Notes: a model not told the origin generated them from the sequence alone. DNA of 64,000 bases from Stutzerimonas stutzeri (GCA_002387205.1 DGLA01000014.1:1-64000), one strand, 5' to 3'; positions 55,261 through 63,981 are shown, counted from the stretch's first letter. Numbers and translations: made by a program.

Positions 55261-56178
55261 ATGCTGCGTAGCGATGACCTGCAGGTGTTTGTGCTGACCG
55301 CTGAGCTAGGCAGTCTGTCTGCCGCCGCCAGGCGGTTGGAGTTGTCGCCCGCCGTTGCCAGTGCGGCGCTCAAGCGACTGGAAGGACAACTGGGCTGCCG
55401 CTTGCTGGCGCGTTCGACCCGTAGCCTGCGGCTCACCGGCGAGGGCGAGCTGTATCTGCCCCATGCGCGCTCGGCCTTGCAGAGTCTTGTCGAGGGCCAG
55501 CAACTGCTGGCAGGCGGCAAGGCGACCATCAGTGGCACGTTGCAGCTGTCGGCGCCGTCCGACTTCGGCCGCAATGTCCTCATGCCCTGGCTGGACGAGT
55601 TCCAGATGCAACATCCACTGCTGAGCCTTCGGTTGTTGCTGGCCGATCGCAATGCCGATCTGTTCCGGCAACCGGTCGATATCGCGCTGCGCTACGGCCA
55701 GCCGGAAGACTCAAGCCTGGTGGCGCTACCGGTGGCAGCATCCAATAGGCGCGTGCTCTGTGCCGCGCCGGGTTACCTCGAGGCGCGCGGATCGCCGCAC
55801 TCGCTTGCCGAACTCGCCGACCATAACTGCCTGCGCTTCATGTTGGCGGGGCGGGTGCATGAGCGCTGGTGCTTCTATGACGGTCGGCGTGAGCTGCAAC
55901 AGACGGTGAGCGGTGACCGCATCAGCGACGATGCCGACGTGGTGCGCCGATGGGCGTTGGCGGGGCAGGGGGTGGTGTACAAATCCTGGCTGGACGTCGC
56001 TCAGGATGTGCAGTCGGGGCGACTGGTCGTACTGCTGCCGGAGCTGGTGGGCGAGCCGACGCCGCTGAACCTGATCTGTGCCCATCGTGCACATTTGGGC
56101 GAGCGGGTGAGGCTTCTGCGTGAGCACTTGGTCGAGCGATGCCAGCGGCTGATCCAGCTGGCGCCGTTCGCCCCTTGA
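55261..56178 (+). CDS. LysR-family transcriptional regulator
   Basis: 305-residue LysR regulator. Helix-turn-helix MLRSDDLQVFVLTAELGSLSAAARRLELS at the N-terminus, then the periplasmic-binding-like effector domain (ISGTLQLSAPSDFGRNVLMP, later DIALRYGQPEDSSLVALPV). It belongs to the CrgA/DmlR-like group by its RYG and VKSWL-type segments. The TTG at 55255 would add only two residues; the ATG at 55261 is preferred. Divergent gene arrangement with an MDR oxidoreductase is the classic LysR target layout, so quinone or enone stress is a plausible inducer (inference). Confidence 0.9.
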   Translation: MLRSDDLQVFVLTAELGSLSAAARRLELSPAVASAALKRLEGQLGCRLLARSTRSLRLTGEGELYLPHARSALQSLVEGQQLLAGGKATISGTLQLSAPSDFGRNVLMPWLDEFQMQHPLLSLRLLLADRNADLFRQPVDIALRYGQPEDSSLVALPVAASNRRVLCAAPGYLEARGSPHSLAELADHNCLRFMLAGRVHERWCFYDGRRELQQTVSGDRISDDADVVRRWALAGQGVVYKSWLDVAQDVQSGRLVVLLPELVGEPTPLNLICAHRAHLGERVRLLREHLVERCQRLIQLAPFAP

Positions 56179-56179
56179 C

Positions 56180-56198
56180 GGGCCGCACACGGCGGCCC
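56180..56198. terminator. Hairpin between LysR gene and deaminase
   Basis: GGGCCGC and GCGGCCC form a perfect 7-bp stem in the 27-base gap between the convergent genes, followed by TT only. Weak terminator candidate. Confidence 0.4.
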
Positions 56199-56205
56199 TT
56201 ATCGC

Positions 56206-57156
56206 TCACTTGGCCAGGCGCGCGTCGAGGCTGTTCTGGGCCAGACGGCGTGCCTGTTCCTCAGTCATGCCCAGGCTTTCTTGCAGGGCCATGAAGTTCT
56301 CGGTGACGTAACCGCCAAAGTAAGCCGGATCGTCCGAGTTCACCGTCACCTTCACCCCCTGTTCCAGCATCTGCAGGATGTTGTGCTGGCTCATGTCGTC
56401 GAACACGCAGAGCTTGGTGTTGGACAGCGGGCAGACCGTGAGCGGAATCTGCTCGTCGATCAGCCGCTCGATCAGTTTCGGGTCCTCGGATGCACGCACG
56501 CCGTGGTCGATGCGGCTGACCTTGAGCAGGTCCAGCGCTTCCCAGATGTATTGCGGCGGGCCTTCTTCGCCGGCATGGGCCACGGCAAGAAAGCCTTCGG
56601 CGCGGGCCTTGGCAAAGACCCGCTCGAACTTGCTCGGTGGGTGTCCCATTTCGGAGCTGTCCAGGCCGACCGCGAAGAAGGCGTCGCGGAAGGGCATCGC
56701 CTGTTCCAGTGTCTTGAAGGCTTCCTCTTCCGGCAGATGACGCAGGAAGCTCAGGATCAGCCCGCTGCTGATGCCGAGCAACTCGCGGCCGTCCGCCAGC
56801 GCGCCGCTGATTCCGCGCAGGGCCACTTCGAACGGAATGCCGCGCTCGGTGTGGGTCTGCGGATCATAGAAGGGCTCGGTGTGGACGACGTTCTGCTCTT
56901 CGCATTTCTGCAGATAGGCCCAGGTCAGGTCGTAGAAATCCTGCTCGGTTCGCAGTACGTCGGCGCCGGCGTAGTAGAGGTCAAGAAACTCCTGCAGGTT
57001 GCCGAAATTGTAGGCGCTGCGCAGTGCGTCTACGTCACCCCAGGGCAGGGCGATCTTGTTGCGTTCGGCCAGGCGGAACAACAGCTCGGGTTCGAGAGAG
57101 CCTTCAAGATGCAGGTGCAGCTCGGCTTTGGGCAAGGCGTTGAGCCAGTCGTACAT
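56206..57156 (-). CDS. Adenine deaminase (ADA-superfamily adenine aminohydrolase)
   Basis: Zinc amidohydrolase of the adenosine deaminase superfamily, 316 residues. Metal ligands: HLHLEG near residue 14, HAGEEG near 190, and DD in VNSDDPAYFGGY near 273; catalytic His and Glu are in SRIDHG and HAGE. The PTHxERGI-type loop (PQTHTERGI) and SNTKLCVF (rather than the SN of true adenosine deaminases) are seen in the pseudomonad PA0148 group, characterised as adenine rather than adenosine deaminase (recalled). Substrate choice between adenine and adenosine is inferred. The ATG at 57156 gives the family start YDWLNALPKAELHLH. Confidence 0.85.
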   Translation of the reverse strand: MYDWLNALPKAELHLHLEGSLEPELLFRLAERNKIALPWGDVDALRSAYNFGNLQEFLDLYYAGADVLRTEQDFYDLTWAYLQKCEEQNVVHTEPFYDPQTHTERGIPFEVALRGISGALADGRELLGISSGLILSFLRHLPEEEAFKTLEQAMPFRDAFFAVGLDSSEMGHPPSKFERVFAKARAEGFLAVAHAGEEGPPQYIWEALDLLKVSRIDHGVRASEDPKLIERLIDEQIPLTVCPLSNTKLCVFDDMSQHNILQMLEQGVKVTVNSDDPAYFGGYVTENFMALQESLGMTEEQARRLAQNSLDARLAK

Positions 57157-57339
57157 AAGAAACCCCGTCTGGAAAAGGCGCATTTAATCACGCCAGGCGA
57201 ATTGACCCCAGAGTCAGCGCGACCTGCACAGCAGGTTGCCGGTTGCTGACCCTCCTCTGGATCCTGTCCGAACTGTGCAAAAAACGAGCACATTGCCACA
57301 AGCGAGGCCGGACGGGGCCGGGCGCCATCAGCTCAACTG

Positions 57340-57348
57340 TTATCCACA
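57340..57348 (+). promoter_or_regulatory. DnaA box
   Basis: Exact TTATCCACA. A near copy TTGTCCACG follows four bases later. It may titrate DnaA or bind it upstream of the deaminase gene (start at 57156, 184 bases away). Confidence 0.6.
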
Positions 57349-57552
57349 GTTTTGTCCACGGGTTCTGAGCATAACCTCAGGACGCTTGTATGGCATTTTG
57401 AAATTGCCGTCCAGCGCCGCGACTCACGAGAAAAACTGTCTGTAAATCAATGGTTTTCCCTTCGATGATGGCATCAAAAAATGTTTTGGTTAAAAATTGA
57501 GCAATAGTTGGGAGGCCGCGCCGCTGTTGGGTCTGGCTGGTTGGTCCCAGGG

Positions 57553-57561
57553 TTATCCACA
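57553..57561 (+). promoter_or_regulatory. DnaA box
   Basis: Second exact TTATCCACA, 213 bases from the first and in the same orientation. Confidence 0.6.
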
Positions 57562-57597
57562 GATCAGTACACACAAATGGTGGAAAAACGGGCGGCG

Positions 57598-57634
57598 AAA
57601 AAAAGCCACGCTTCGTTGCAACAAGCGCGGCTTT
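57598..57634 (-). terminator. Rho-independent terminator of the lipoprotein gene
   Basis: On the minus strand an AAGCCGCGCTT-N9-AAGCGTGGCTT hairpin is followed by TTTTTT. It lies 42 bases after the stop codon of the gene at 57676. Confidence 0.85.
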
Positions 57635-57675
57635 GGGGCGTTGGCGCACCGGTAACGGTACGCCTGGACGCCTGA

Positions 57676-57960
57676 TCAGTTCTGTTGGGCTGGCGCAGGT
57701 TCGCGCGGCTGGACCGGCTCGCCAACATCCGGCTCGTCATCGTTGGGCATGGTCACGTCAACGTCGGGTACTGTAACGGTCTTTTCCTTGGTGCCGACGT
57801 CCACTTCAGGCGAATCCACGTCATATTCGGGCATGTTGCCGCCTTCGACTTCAACGTCCGGAAGCGAGCCTTCTTCGGTCTTCTCGACATCACAGCCGGC
57901 CATTCCCAGCGTTGTCAGCAGGACGGCGCCCGGGATCAGCCACTTGTATTTGCTTTTCAT
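57676..57960 (-). CDS. Small acidic lipoprotein, unknown function
   Basis: 94-residue predicted lipoprotein. The signal peptide KWLIPGAVLLTTLGMAGC ends in the lipobox LGMAGC with Cys23. The mature part is very acidic and almost without helix-forming hydrophobic residues: a run of short Asp/Val repeats such as LPDVEVEGG, SPEVDV, TVPDVDVTMP and DDEPDVGEPV, then a Pro/Gln-rich end. It resembles low-complexity envelope lipoproteins of pseudomonads, with no enzymatic motif. Its own terminator and no co-directional neighbour nearby suggest a single-gene unit. Confidence 0.8.
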   Translation of the reverse strand: MKSKYKWLIPGAVLLTTLGMAGCDVEKTEEGSLPDVEVEGGNMPEYDVDSPEVDVGTKEKTVTVPDVDVTMPNDDEPDVGEPVQPREPAPAQQN

Positions 57961-58110
57961 CGTTGAACTCCTCTTTCACAGCGGAATGCGTGTTTCGGCA
58001 CTTCCACTCAAATGTGTTGGGGCACATGCGCATGGGAGCGCCGACCCAACGGCAAGTGCCGCTGATATAGGGACTTCGCCTATACCGCGCAGTTCAACCA
58101 GTAGCGATGC

Positions 58111-58701
58111 TCATGGGGTCAACGGGTGCAGCGCCGAACGGCCGCGGGTGATGTCGGCCAGAAGCTGTTGCAAGCGAGGCTGCTGCTCGGCGGGCAGGGC
58201 CAGCTGCAGTTCGGCGCCCTCGGCATCGAAGGTTTCGATGACTATGTGCGCGTCGTATTCATCCAGGCGCGCCTTGAACAGTGCGAGCTCGGCGAAACGG
58301 CAATGACAACTGCAGCGGACCCGGGCCACCAGTTCGACGCGCTCGCCCGCCTGCAGGCATTTTGCAGTGGAACCGCCATAGGCACGGGCCAGGCCGCCAG
58401 TGCCCAGCTGGATGCCGCCAAACCAGCGAATCACTACCACTGCCACCTGGTCGCAGTCCTGTCCTTCGATGGCGGTGAGCATGGGGCGACCGGCCGTTCC
58501 GCCGGGCTCGCCGTCGTCACTGAAACGATAGTGGTCGCCGATTTTCCAGGCCCAGCAGTTGTGTGTGGCGCTGGGGTCACTGACCGCCTGGATGAACGCC
58601 TGAGCGTCTTCCGCAGTGGATACCGGTACAGCCTTGGCAAGAAAGCGGCTCTTGCGAATGGTTTCCTGATATTCGCAAGGCGCGGCGAGCGTAAAGGGCA
58701 T
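58111..58701 (-). CDS. yigZ: YigZ / IMPACT family protein
   Basis: 196-residue protein of the YigZ/IMPACT family. The N-terminal domain has the signature CEYQETIRKSRFLA, then HNCWAWKIG and FSDDGEPGGTAGRPML near residues 45-75, and GGIQLGTGGLARAYGG. The C-terminal ferredoxin-like domain is short. The eukaryotic homologue inhibits GCN2 through GCN1; bacterial function is unknown, though RNA binding has been proposed. The ATG at 58701 is chosen; the frame runs 44 more codons upstream without similarity. It is followed, in the opposite direction, by a copper-storage-like gene. Confidence 0.88.
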   Translation of the reverse strand: MPFTLAAPCEYQETIRKSRFLAKAVPVSTAEDAQAFIQAVSDPSATHNCWAWKIGDHYRFSDDGEPGGTAGRPMLTAIEGQDCDQVAVVVIRWFGGIQLGTGGLARAYGGSTAKCLQAGERVELVARVRCSCHCRFAELALFKARLDEYDAHIVIETFDAEGAELQLALPAEQQPRLQQLLADITRGRSALHPLTP

Positions 58702-58887
58702 GATCGAAGAGGTTTTCCTTGGGGCTCGGTAGTGTAGCGGCCGCTGAGCGCGTCTGGGCAGTTGCCCGGTAGAGGGACGGGCATTTGGTCGATCCGGGTG
58801 AACTTTGCATCCTGCGCGGCCCACGAATTCCATGACGGGTCTTCAAGGCCCCCCGATTTTCCGAAACTCGAAAATGGAGGAATCGCC

Positions 58888-59217
58888 ATGCTCAATTCCC
58901 AATACGAGGCCTGTATCCAGGCTTGCTCCAACTGCGCCATCGTCTGCGAAACCTGTGCGGCATCCTGCCTGCGGGAAGACGACGTGAAAATGATGGCTCG
59001 CTGCATTGAACTGGACCGCGACTGCGCTGACCTCTGCGCCCTCGCTGCCACGCTGATGACCCGTGACAGCGCCCTGGCAAAGGAGATGTGCCGCATCTGT
59101 GCCCAGGCCTGCCGCGAGTGCGGTGAGGAGTGTGCCAAGCATCAGATGGACCATTGCCAGGCCTGCGCCGAAGCCTGCCGCAAGTGTGCCGAAGAGTGCG
59201 AGAAGATGGCGGCTTGA
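58888..59217 (+). CDS. Cytosolic four-helix-bundle copper-binding protein (Csp-like)
   Basis: 109-residue protein with 19 Cys (18% of residues), nearly all in CxxC, CxxxC or CxxCxxxC spacing along predicted helices (residues 9-27, 39-50, 68-82, 90-104). This is the DUF326/Csp pattern: a four-helix bundle whose core Cys bind many Cu(I) ions. There is no signal peptide, so it should be cytosolic like Csp3. The start MLNSQYEACIQACSNCA has GGAGG seven bases upstream. Copper storage is inferred from the family; the CopA/CopZ/CueR set is 7 kb away, and no CueR site is evident in the leader. Terminates 147 bases before rutF. Confidence 0.88.
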   Translation: MLNSQYEACIQACSNCAIVCETCAASCLREDDVKMMARCIELDRDCADLCALAATLMTRDSALAKEMCRICAQACRECGEECAKHQMDHCQACAEACRKCAEECEKMAA

Positions 59218-59363
59218 CCTGATGTCGCTCAGATGAGGGTCGCGCAGGAAACTGTCGACCCTTCAGGGCTGCGGATGCCGGCAATCAGCAGCTTGTTGAT
59301 CGAGCGTGCTTGATCAAGACTTGCGCCAGGTCGGGCGCAGGTAAAGCGTGGGACAGGCCAGGT

Positions 59364-59891
59364 TCAGTGGCTGCCTTGCAAGCCGTGATAGGCGCGATCG
59401 AAATAGACCAGTCCGTCGGCATCGTTCTGACGCTTCAACGCCAGTACTTCGCAGAACAGGATGTCATGGGTGCCTACGCTGGTGCTGTGGCTGACCCGGC
59501 AATCAAAGGACACCGCAGCGCCTTCCAGCACAGGAGAGCCGGTCAGCCAGGTGGTCCAGCTGGCAGCGGCGAAGCGCTCAGCCATGGGCGTCTTGCCGCC
59601 AAACAGGTTCGACAGCTCGCGCTGACTACTGGCGAGGGTGTTGACGCACAGCTGCGCATTGGCCGTGACGATGGGATGGGCCGATGCCGTACGGTTCAGG
59701 CAGACCAGCAGGGTAGGCGGGTCGTCGGTCACGCTGCACACCGCAGTCGCAGTGAAGCCGGCACATCCGCTCGGTCCGTCGGTGGTGATCACGTTGACCG
59801 CGGCGGCCAGGCGCGCCATGGCGTCGCGGTAATCCTGCTTTATCACAGCGGGCGCGGTGAGATTCATGGGGTCGAGCTCAGCCAGATTCAT
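59364..59891 (-). CDS. rutF: Flavin reductase RutF
   Basis: NADH:FMN reductase that supplies reduced flavin to the RutA oxygenase. 175 residues, with the flavin-reductase fold: AMARLAAAVNVITTDGPSG, GFTATAVCSVTDDPPTLLVC, and HSTSVGTHDILFCEV. Last gene of the rut operon, 12 bases after rutE. GGAGA precedes the ATG. Similar HpaC-like reductases exist, but the neighbours decide the role. Confidence 0.92.
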   Translation of the reverse strand: MNLAELDPMNLTAPAVIKQDYRDAMARLAAAVNVITTDGPSGCAGFTATAVCSVTDDPPTLLVCLNRTASAHPIVTANAQLCVNTLASSQRELSNLFGGKTPMAERFAAASWTTWLTGSPVLEGAAVSFDCRVSHSTSVGTHDILFCEVLALKRQNDADGLVYFDRAYHGLQGSH

Positions 59892-59903
59892 GTCAATTCT
59901 CCA

Positions 59904-60494
59904 TCAGGCGAGGACGCAGGCCCGGTCGAAGGGCAGGCGTGGCAGGCGGTCGCGCAGTTTGCTGGCGTCGCCGTAGCCGAGGTTGATCAGGAGGTTGGAT
60001 TTCCAGGTCGTACCGGCAAAAAAGGCCTCGTCCAGCGCCTTGGCGTCGAAGCCTGACATCGGCCCGGTATCCAGCCCCAGCGCACGGGCGGCGAGGATCA
60101 GGTAGCCCGCCTGCAGCGAGCTGTTGCGCAGGGCATTCTCGGTGATCAGTGCCGGTTGCCCCGCGTACCAGCTACGGGCGTCGGCGAAGGGGAACAGCTC
60201 CGGCAGGGTTTCCGGGAAGTCTTCGTCGTAAGCCACGATGACCGTGACCGGCGCGCTCATGGTCTTTTCCAGGTTGCCTTTGGACAGGCAGGGCGCGAGC
60301 TTCTGCTTGCCCTCGGGCGTGCGCACGAAGACGAAGCGGCCCGGGCAGCTGTTGACCGCGGTCGGGCCAAGGCTGACCTGTGCATAGAGCTGTTCGAGCA
60401 GGGCGTCCGGCACCGGCTTGTCCAGCCAGGCGCTGTGCGTGCGGCCCTCGCTGAACAGCGTGGCGAGGGCTTGGGAATCGATGGGGGTGGACAT
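59904..60494 (-). CDS. rutE: Malonic semialdehyde reductase RutE
   Basis: Nitroreductase-fold enzyme that reduces malonic semialdehyde, a toxic uracil breakdown product, to 3-hydroxypropionate. 196 residues; family signatures include FSEGRTHSAWLDKPVPD, GPTAVNSCPGRFVFVRT and MSGFDAKALDEAFF. FMN dependence is expected from the fold. Located 12 bases before rutD's stop in the operon direction and 12 bases before rutF. GAGGAAAC precedes the ATG. Confidence 0.92.
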   Translation of the reverse strand: MSTPIDSQALATLFSEGRTHSAWLDKPVPDALLEQLYAQVSLGPTAVNSCPGRFVFVRTPEGKQKLAPCLSKGNLEKTMSAPVTVIVAYDEDFPETLPELFPFADARSWYAGQPALITENALRNSSLQAGYLILAARALGLDTGPMSGFDAKALDEAFFAGTTWKSNLLINLGYGDASKLRDRLPRLPFDRACVLA

Positions 60495-60506
60495 GTTCGG
60501 GTTTCC

Positions 60507-61304
60507 TCAGGTTGCCTCGACCTGGCCGCATTGTTCGGCCAGATAGCTCAGCAGGACTCGGTTAAAGGGTTCGCTATCGCTGACGCTAGAGGCGTGGCCG
60601 CCGTATTCCAGCAACTCCAGACGCGCATGGGGCAGCACCTGTGCCATGTGCTGCGAGCGGTTCCAGGGCACCAGCATGTCGTCGCGGTTGGCGATCAGCA
60701 ATGTCGGCGTCTGGATGCTTGCCAGTTCGGCCTCGATATCGAAATTCAGCAGCGCTTCGATTCGGCGCAGCAGGGTAACCGGGGCCGGGAAATGCGCCAG
60801 CGCGTGCTCATCGTCCCTGGCCAATCGTTCACTGTTGGCGGCGATCCAGTCCGGCGGGTAAAGGAACAGGGACTGCGCCTGTACATAGGCGGCCGGGCCG
60901 CTGTCGCGCAGCAGGTTCTTGCGGACCGCGAAGCAGCGGGCGCTGTGCGGGTTCGGGCTGCTCCAAGCGTTGATCAGCACCTGGCTCTGCAGCAGTTGCG
61001 GGCGCAACAGGGCCATTTGCAGTCCGACCAGCCCGCCAAGCGCATGGCCAATGAAATGGCACTGGCGGATGTCCAGGCTGTCGAGCAGATCCAGCAACTC
61101 AAGCGCCATGGATTCGATCGAGTAACCCTCCGGGAGCGAGGCCTGGCTCTTGTTGGTGCCCAGCTGGTCATAGACCAGTACGCGATAGTCCTGCGACAGA
61201 AGTGGCAGTTGTGGTGTCCAGAAGGCACCGGCGCCGCCGAGCCCGGAGCTGAGCACCAGCGTCGGTGCGTCGCTGTCGAGGCGCCCATGAATTTCGTAGT
61301 GCAT
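60507..61304 (-). CDS. rutD: Aminoacrylate hydrolase RutD (alpha/beta hydrolase)
   Basis: 265-residue alpha/beta-hydrolase-fold protein proposed to hydrolyse aminoacrylate to malonic semialdehyde and ammonia. LVLSSGLGGAGAFW is the oxyanion region and FIGHALGGLVG stands where the nucleophile elbow normally reads GxSxG: the Ser is Ala, as in E. coli RutD (recalled), so it is not a classical serine hydrolase. The histidine region is GGHASSVSD. The ATG at 61304 has GGAGGT eight bases upstream. A REP pair separates it from rutC, the only break in a tightly packed operon. Confidence 0.92.
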   Translation of the reverse strand: MHYEIHGRLDSDAPTLVLSSGLGGAGAFWTPQLPLLSQDYRVLVYDQLGTNKSQASLPEGYSIESMALELLDLLDSLDIRQCHFIGHALGGLVGLQMALLRPQLLQSQVLINAWSSPNPHSARCFAVRKNLLRDSGPAAYVQAQSLFLYPPDWIAANSERLARDDEHALAHFPAPVTLLRRIEALLNFDIEAELASIQTPTLLIANRDDMLVPWNRSQHMAQVLPHARLELLEYGGHASSVSDSEPFNRVLLSYLAEQCGQVEAT

Positions 61305-61334
61305 GTTTGTACCTCCGCGAGGTGTCGGCACTTG

Positions 61335-61401
61335 CGTAGGAGCGGGCTTGGTTGCGAAGCCGCTCATTGGTAAAGCGTTCGCGAGCAAGCTCGCTCCTAC
61401 G
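61335..61401. repeat. Inverted pair of REP elements inside the rut operon
   Basis: CGTAGGAGCGGGCTTGGTTGC and, inverted, GCGAGCAAGCTCGCTCCTAC flank a short spacer. The right arm is the common Pseudomonas REP unit; the left arm is diverged. It lies between rutD and rutC and could form a stable hairpin in the mRNA. Confidence 0.8.
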
Positions 61402-61410
61402 GGGCGCATG

Positions 61411-61797
61411 TCACTTGCCGACGTGGGCGATGCTGGCGATCTCGATCAATGCATCGGGCTTCACCAAACCGCACTGGATGCAGTAGCGCGCGGGCTTCTC
61501 GCCGGGGAAGTATTCGGCGTACACCTCGTTGACCTTCGCGTAGTTGGCCCAGTCGGTGAGCATGATCATGTTGAAGGTGACGTCGCCCATGCTGCCGCCA
61601 GCGGCTTCGACGACGCCTTTGATGATTTCGAGCACGTGGCGGGTCTGAGCAGCGGCATCGCCGATGTGGACGACGTTGTTGTCCTTGTCGAAGGGCAGGG
61701 TGCCCGAGACGTAGACCACGCCGTCGGCCATGGAGCCGGGGACGAAAGGGGCGAGTGGTTTGCCGGAACCGGCGGGGATGACGGATTGCTTGGGCAT
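61411..61797 (-). CDS. rutC: RutC, RidA-family 3-aminoacrylate deaminase
   Basis: 128-residue YjgF/RidA-family trimer protein. It speeds deamination of 3-aminoacrylate to malonic semialdehyde in uracil catabolism. Family motifs: VIPAGSGKPLAPFVPGSMAD, VYVSGTLPFD, GGSMGDVTFNMIMLTDW and KPARYCIQCGLVKPDALIEI with the conserved Arg. Length matches E. coli RutC exactly in scale. The ATG at 61797 is chosen; a TTG at 61815 would add six residues. Lies 60 bases after rutB. Confidence 0.93.
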   Translation of the reverse strand: MPKQSVIPAGSGKPLAPFVPGSMADGVVYVSGTLPFDKDNNVVHIGDAAAQTRHVLEIIKGVVEAAGGSMGDVTFNMIMLTDWANYAKVNEVYAEYFPGEKPARYCIQCGLVKPDALIEIASIAHVGK

Positions 61798-61857
61798 GTC
61801 GATGATCTCTTGCAAGGCGATTGGATGCGGCCGCTGAGGGGCGGCGCGTTGTTCTCT

Positions 61858-62603
61858 CTAGAGCGCGTCCGCAGTGGCCTCAGCGGATGCAAAGGTGCTG
61901 CAGAAATCTTCTACGTTCGAGACCCAGCCAAAGAACGTCTCGATGTTGTACAGCGCGGCCTGCTGGGCGAATTCCGGCCCGGCCTGATGCGTCGCGTCGG
62001 CCAGCACCACGCCGAAATACTCCAGGTGGAAGCCGTCACGCAGGGTCGATTCCACGCATACGTTGGTGGCGATGCCGGTGAACACCAGATTGCGGATGCC
62101 GCGGGCGCGCAGGGTGCTGTCCAGGTGCGAGTTGAAGAAGCCGCTGTAGCGCGGCTTGGGTACCACGATGTCGCCGGGCTGCGGCGTGAGTTCGTCCACC
62201 AGTTGGTAGTCCCAGCCGCCCTTGGCCAGCAGCGTGCCGGCCAGCTCCGGGCGCTCGCGCATGGTTTTCAACGCGTTGGACTTGTGCCAGTTGGGCGAGC
62301 CCGGGCCGCCGGCCTCGACGTATCCGTTGTCCCAGCCGTTCTGCAGAAAGATCACCTGTATGCCGGCGGCACGTGCGGTGGCCAGCGCCTGGCGGATCTT
62401 CTCGATCACCGGCCCCGTGCTCGACACGTCGAAGCCCGCCAGATCCAGGTAGCCGCCCTTGGTGGAATAGGCGTTCTGCATATCCACCACGATCAGCGCG
62501 GTCTCGCTCGCTTTCATCGCCAGCGGCTCGGGGCGCGCCGGCAACTTCAGCGCTTCGCCCGGCGCCTCCAGGCCATAGCCGGAAAACGATTCAATGGCGT
62601 TCA

Positions 62604-62604
<1 letters not shown>
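61858..62604 (-). CDS. rutB: Ureidoacrylate amidohydrolase RutB
   Basis: 248-residue isochorismatase-like cysteine hydrolase that cuts the ureido product of RutA, releasing carbamate (then ammonia and CO2). Catalytic triad: Asp in LIVVDMQNAYSTKGG, Lys in VVPKPRYSGF and Cys in GIATNVCVESTLRDG. The start overlaps the rutA stop (ATGA), so translation is coupled. The first 30 residues are more variable than the core. Long C-terminal tail ends ASAEATADAL. Confidence 0.94.
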
Positions 62605-63692
<1,088 letters not shown>

Positions 63693-63761
63693 GGGAAGCA
63701 CCTCTGTAAGCCGTGGCTGAAAAAGCGTTGCCCGAACATGACGGGCTGTCAGTGGAGCTTT

Positions 63762-63778
63762 AGCAGGATGCAGGCCAA
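63762..63778 (-). promoter_or_regulatory. Candidate sigma-54 promoter of the rut operon
   Basis: On the minus strand TTGGCCTGCATCCTGCT has GG and GC ten bases apart, as required for sigma-54 (-24/-12), matching YTGGCACG-N4-TTGCW with three changes. It lies 70 bases upstream of the rutA start. E. coli rut is NtrC/sigma-54 controlled. Confidence 0.6.
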
Positions 63779-63830
63779 TCCATGTTTTCTATTTAGATTC
63801 AGAAGGTTAGAGGATTCTATTGGATGTATG

Positions 63831-63846
63831 TGGACCAGTTGGTCCG
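63831..63846. promoter_or_regulatory. Candidate RutR operator
   Basis: TGGACCA-GT-TGGTCCG is a near-perfect dyad matching the RutR site TTGACCA-N2-TGGTCAA from E. coli (recalled). It lies 53 bases upstream of the sigma-54-like promoter. Confidence 0.65.
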
Positions 63847-63853
63847 AATCGGA

Positions 63854-63888
63854 GCACCTGGTTTGTGCGTGATGCACAGGCTGCGCGC
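63854..63888. promoter_or_regulatory. Tandem NtrC-like sites upstream of rut
   Basis: GCAC-N7-GTGC at 63854-63868 fits the NtrC half-site arrangement exactly; GCAC-N7-GCGC at 63874-63888 has one change. Their centres are 20 bases apart, about 95 and 115 bases upstream of the sigma-54-like element, a normal enhancer distance. Confidence 0.55.
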
Positions 63889-63981
63889 AATAAATGCGCA
63901 GTCGCCCGTTGGTAGCCCATTCGCATAGTTGCTCCGCCGCGCGCTACAGTAGCGACCCGTTTGAGCCCGTTCGGTAACGCA

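Larger units (their letters stand above)
57157..57675. other. Long intergenic region with DnaA boxes
   Basis: 519 bases between the deaminase start and the lipoprotein stop with no credible gene. It holds two exact TTATCCACA DnaA boxes (57340-57348 and 57553-57561), a near-match TTGTCCACG at 57352, an AT-rich stretch (57430-57500) and the lipoprotein terminator. The origin is normally beside dnaA/rpmH, which are not here. Confidence 0.6.

Noticed and set aside
54141..55652. 503-residue version of the oxidoreductase
   Set aside because: The extra 166 N-terminal residues lie antisense to the LysR gene; the conserved start at 55154 has a good ribosome binding site.
57157..57675. Chromosomal replication origin
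   Set aside because: Two DnaA boxes only, and none of dnaA, dnaN, rpmH or gidA nearby; kept as a DnaA-binding region instead.
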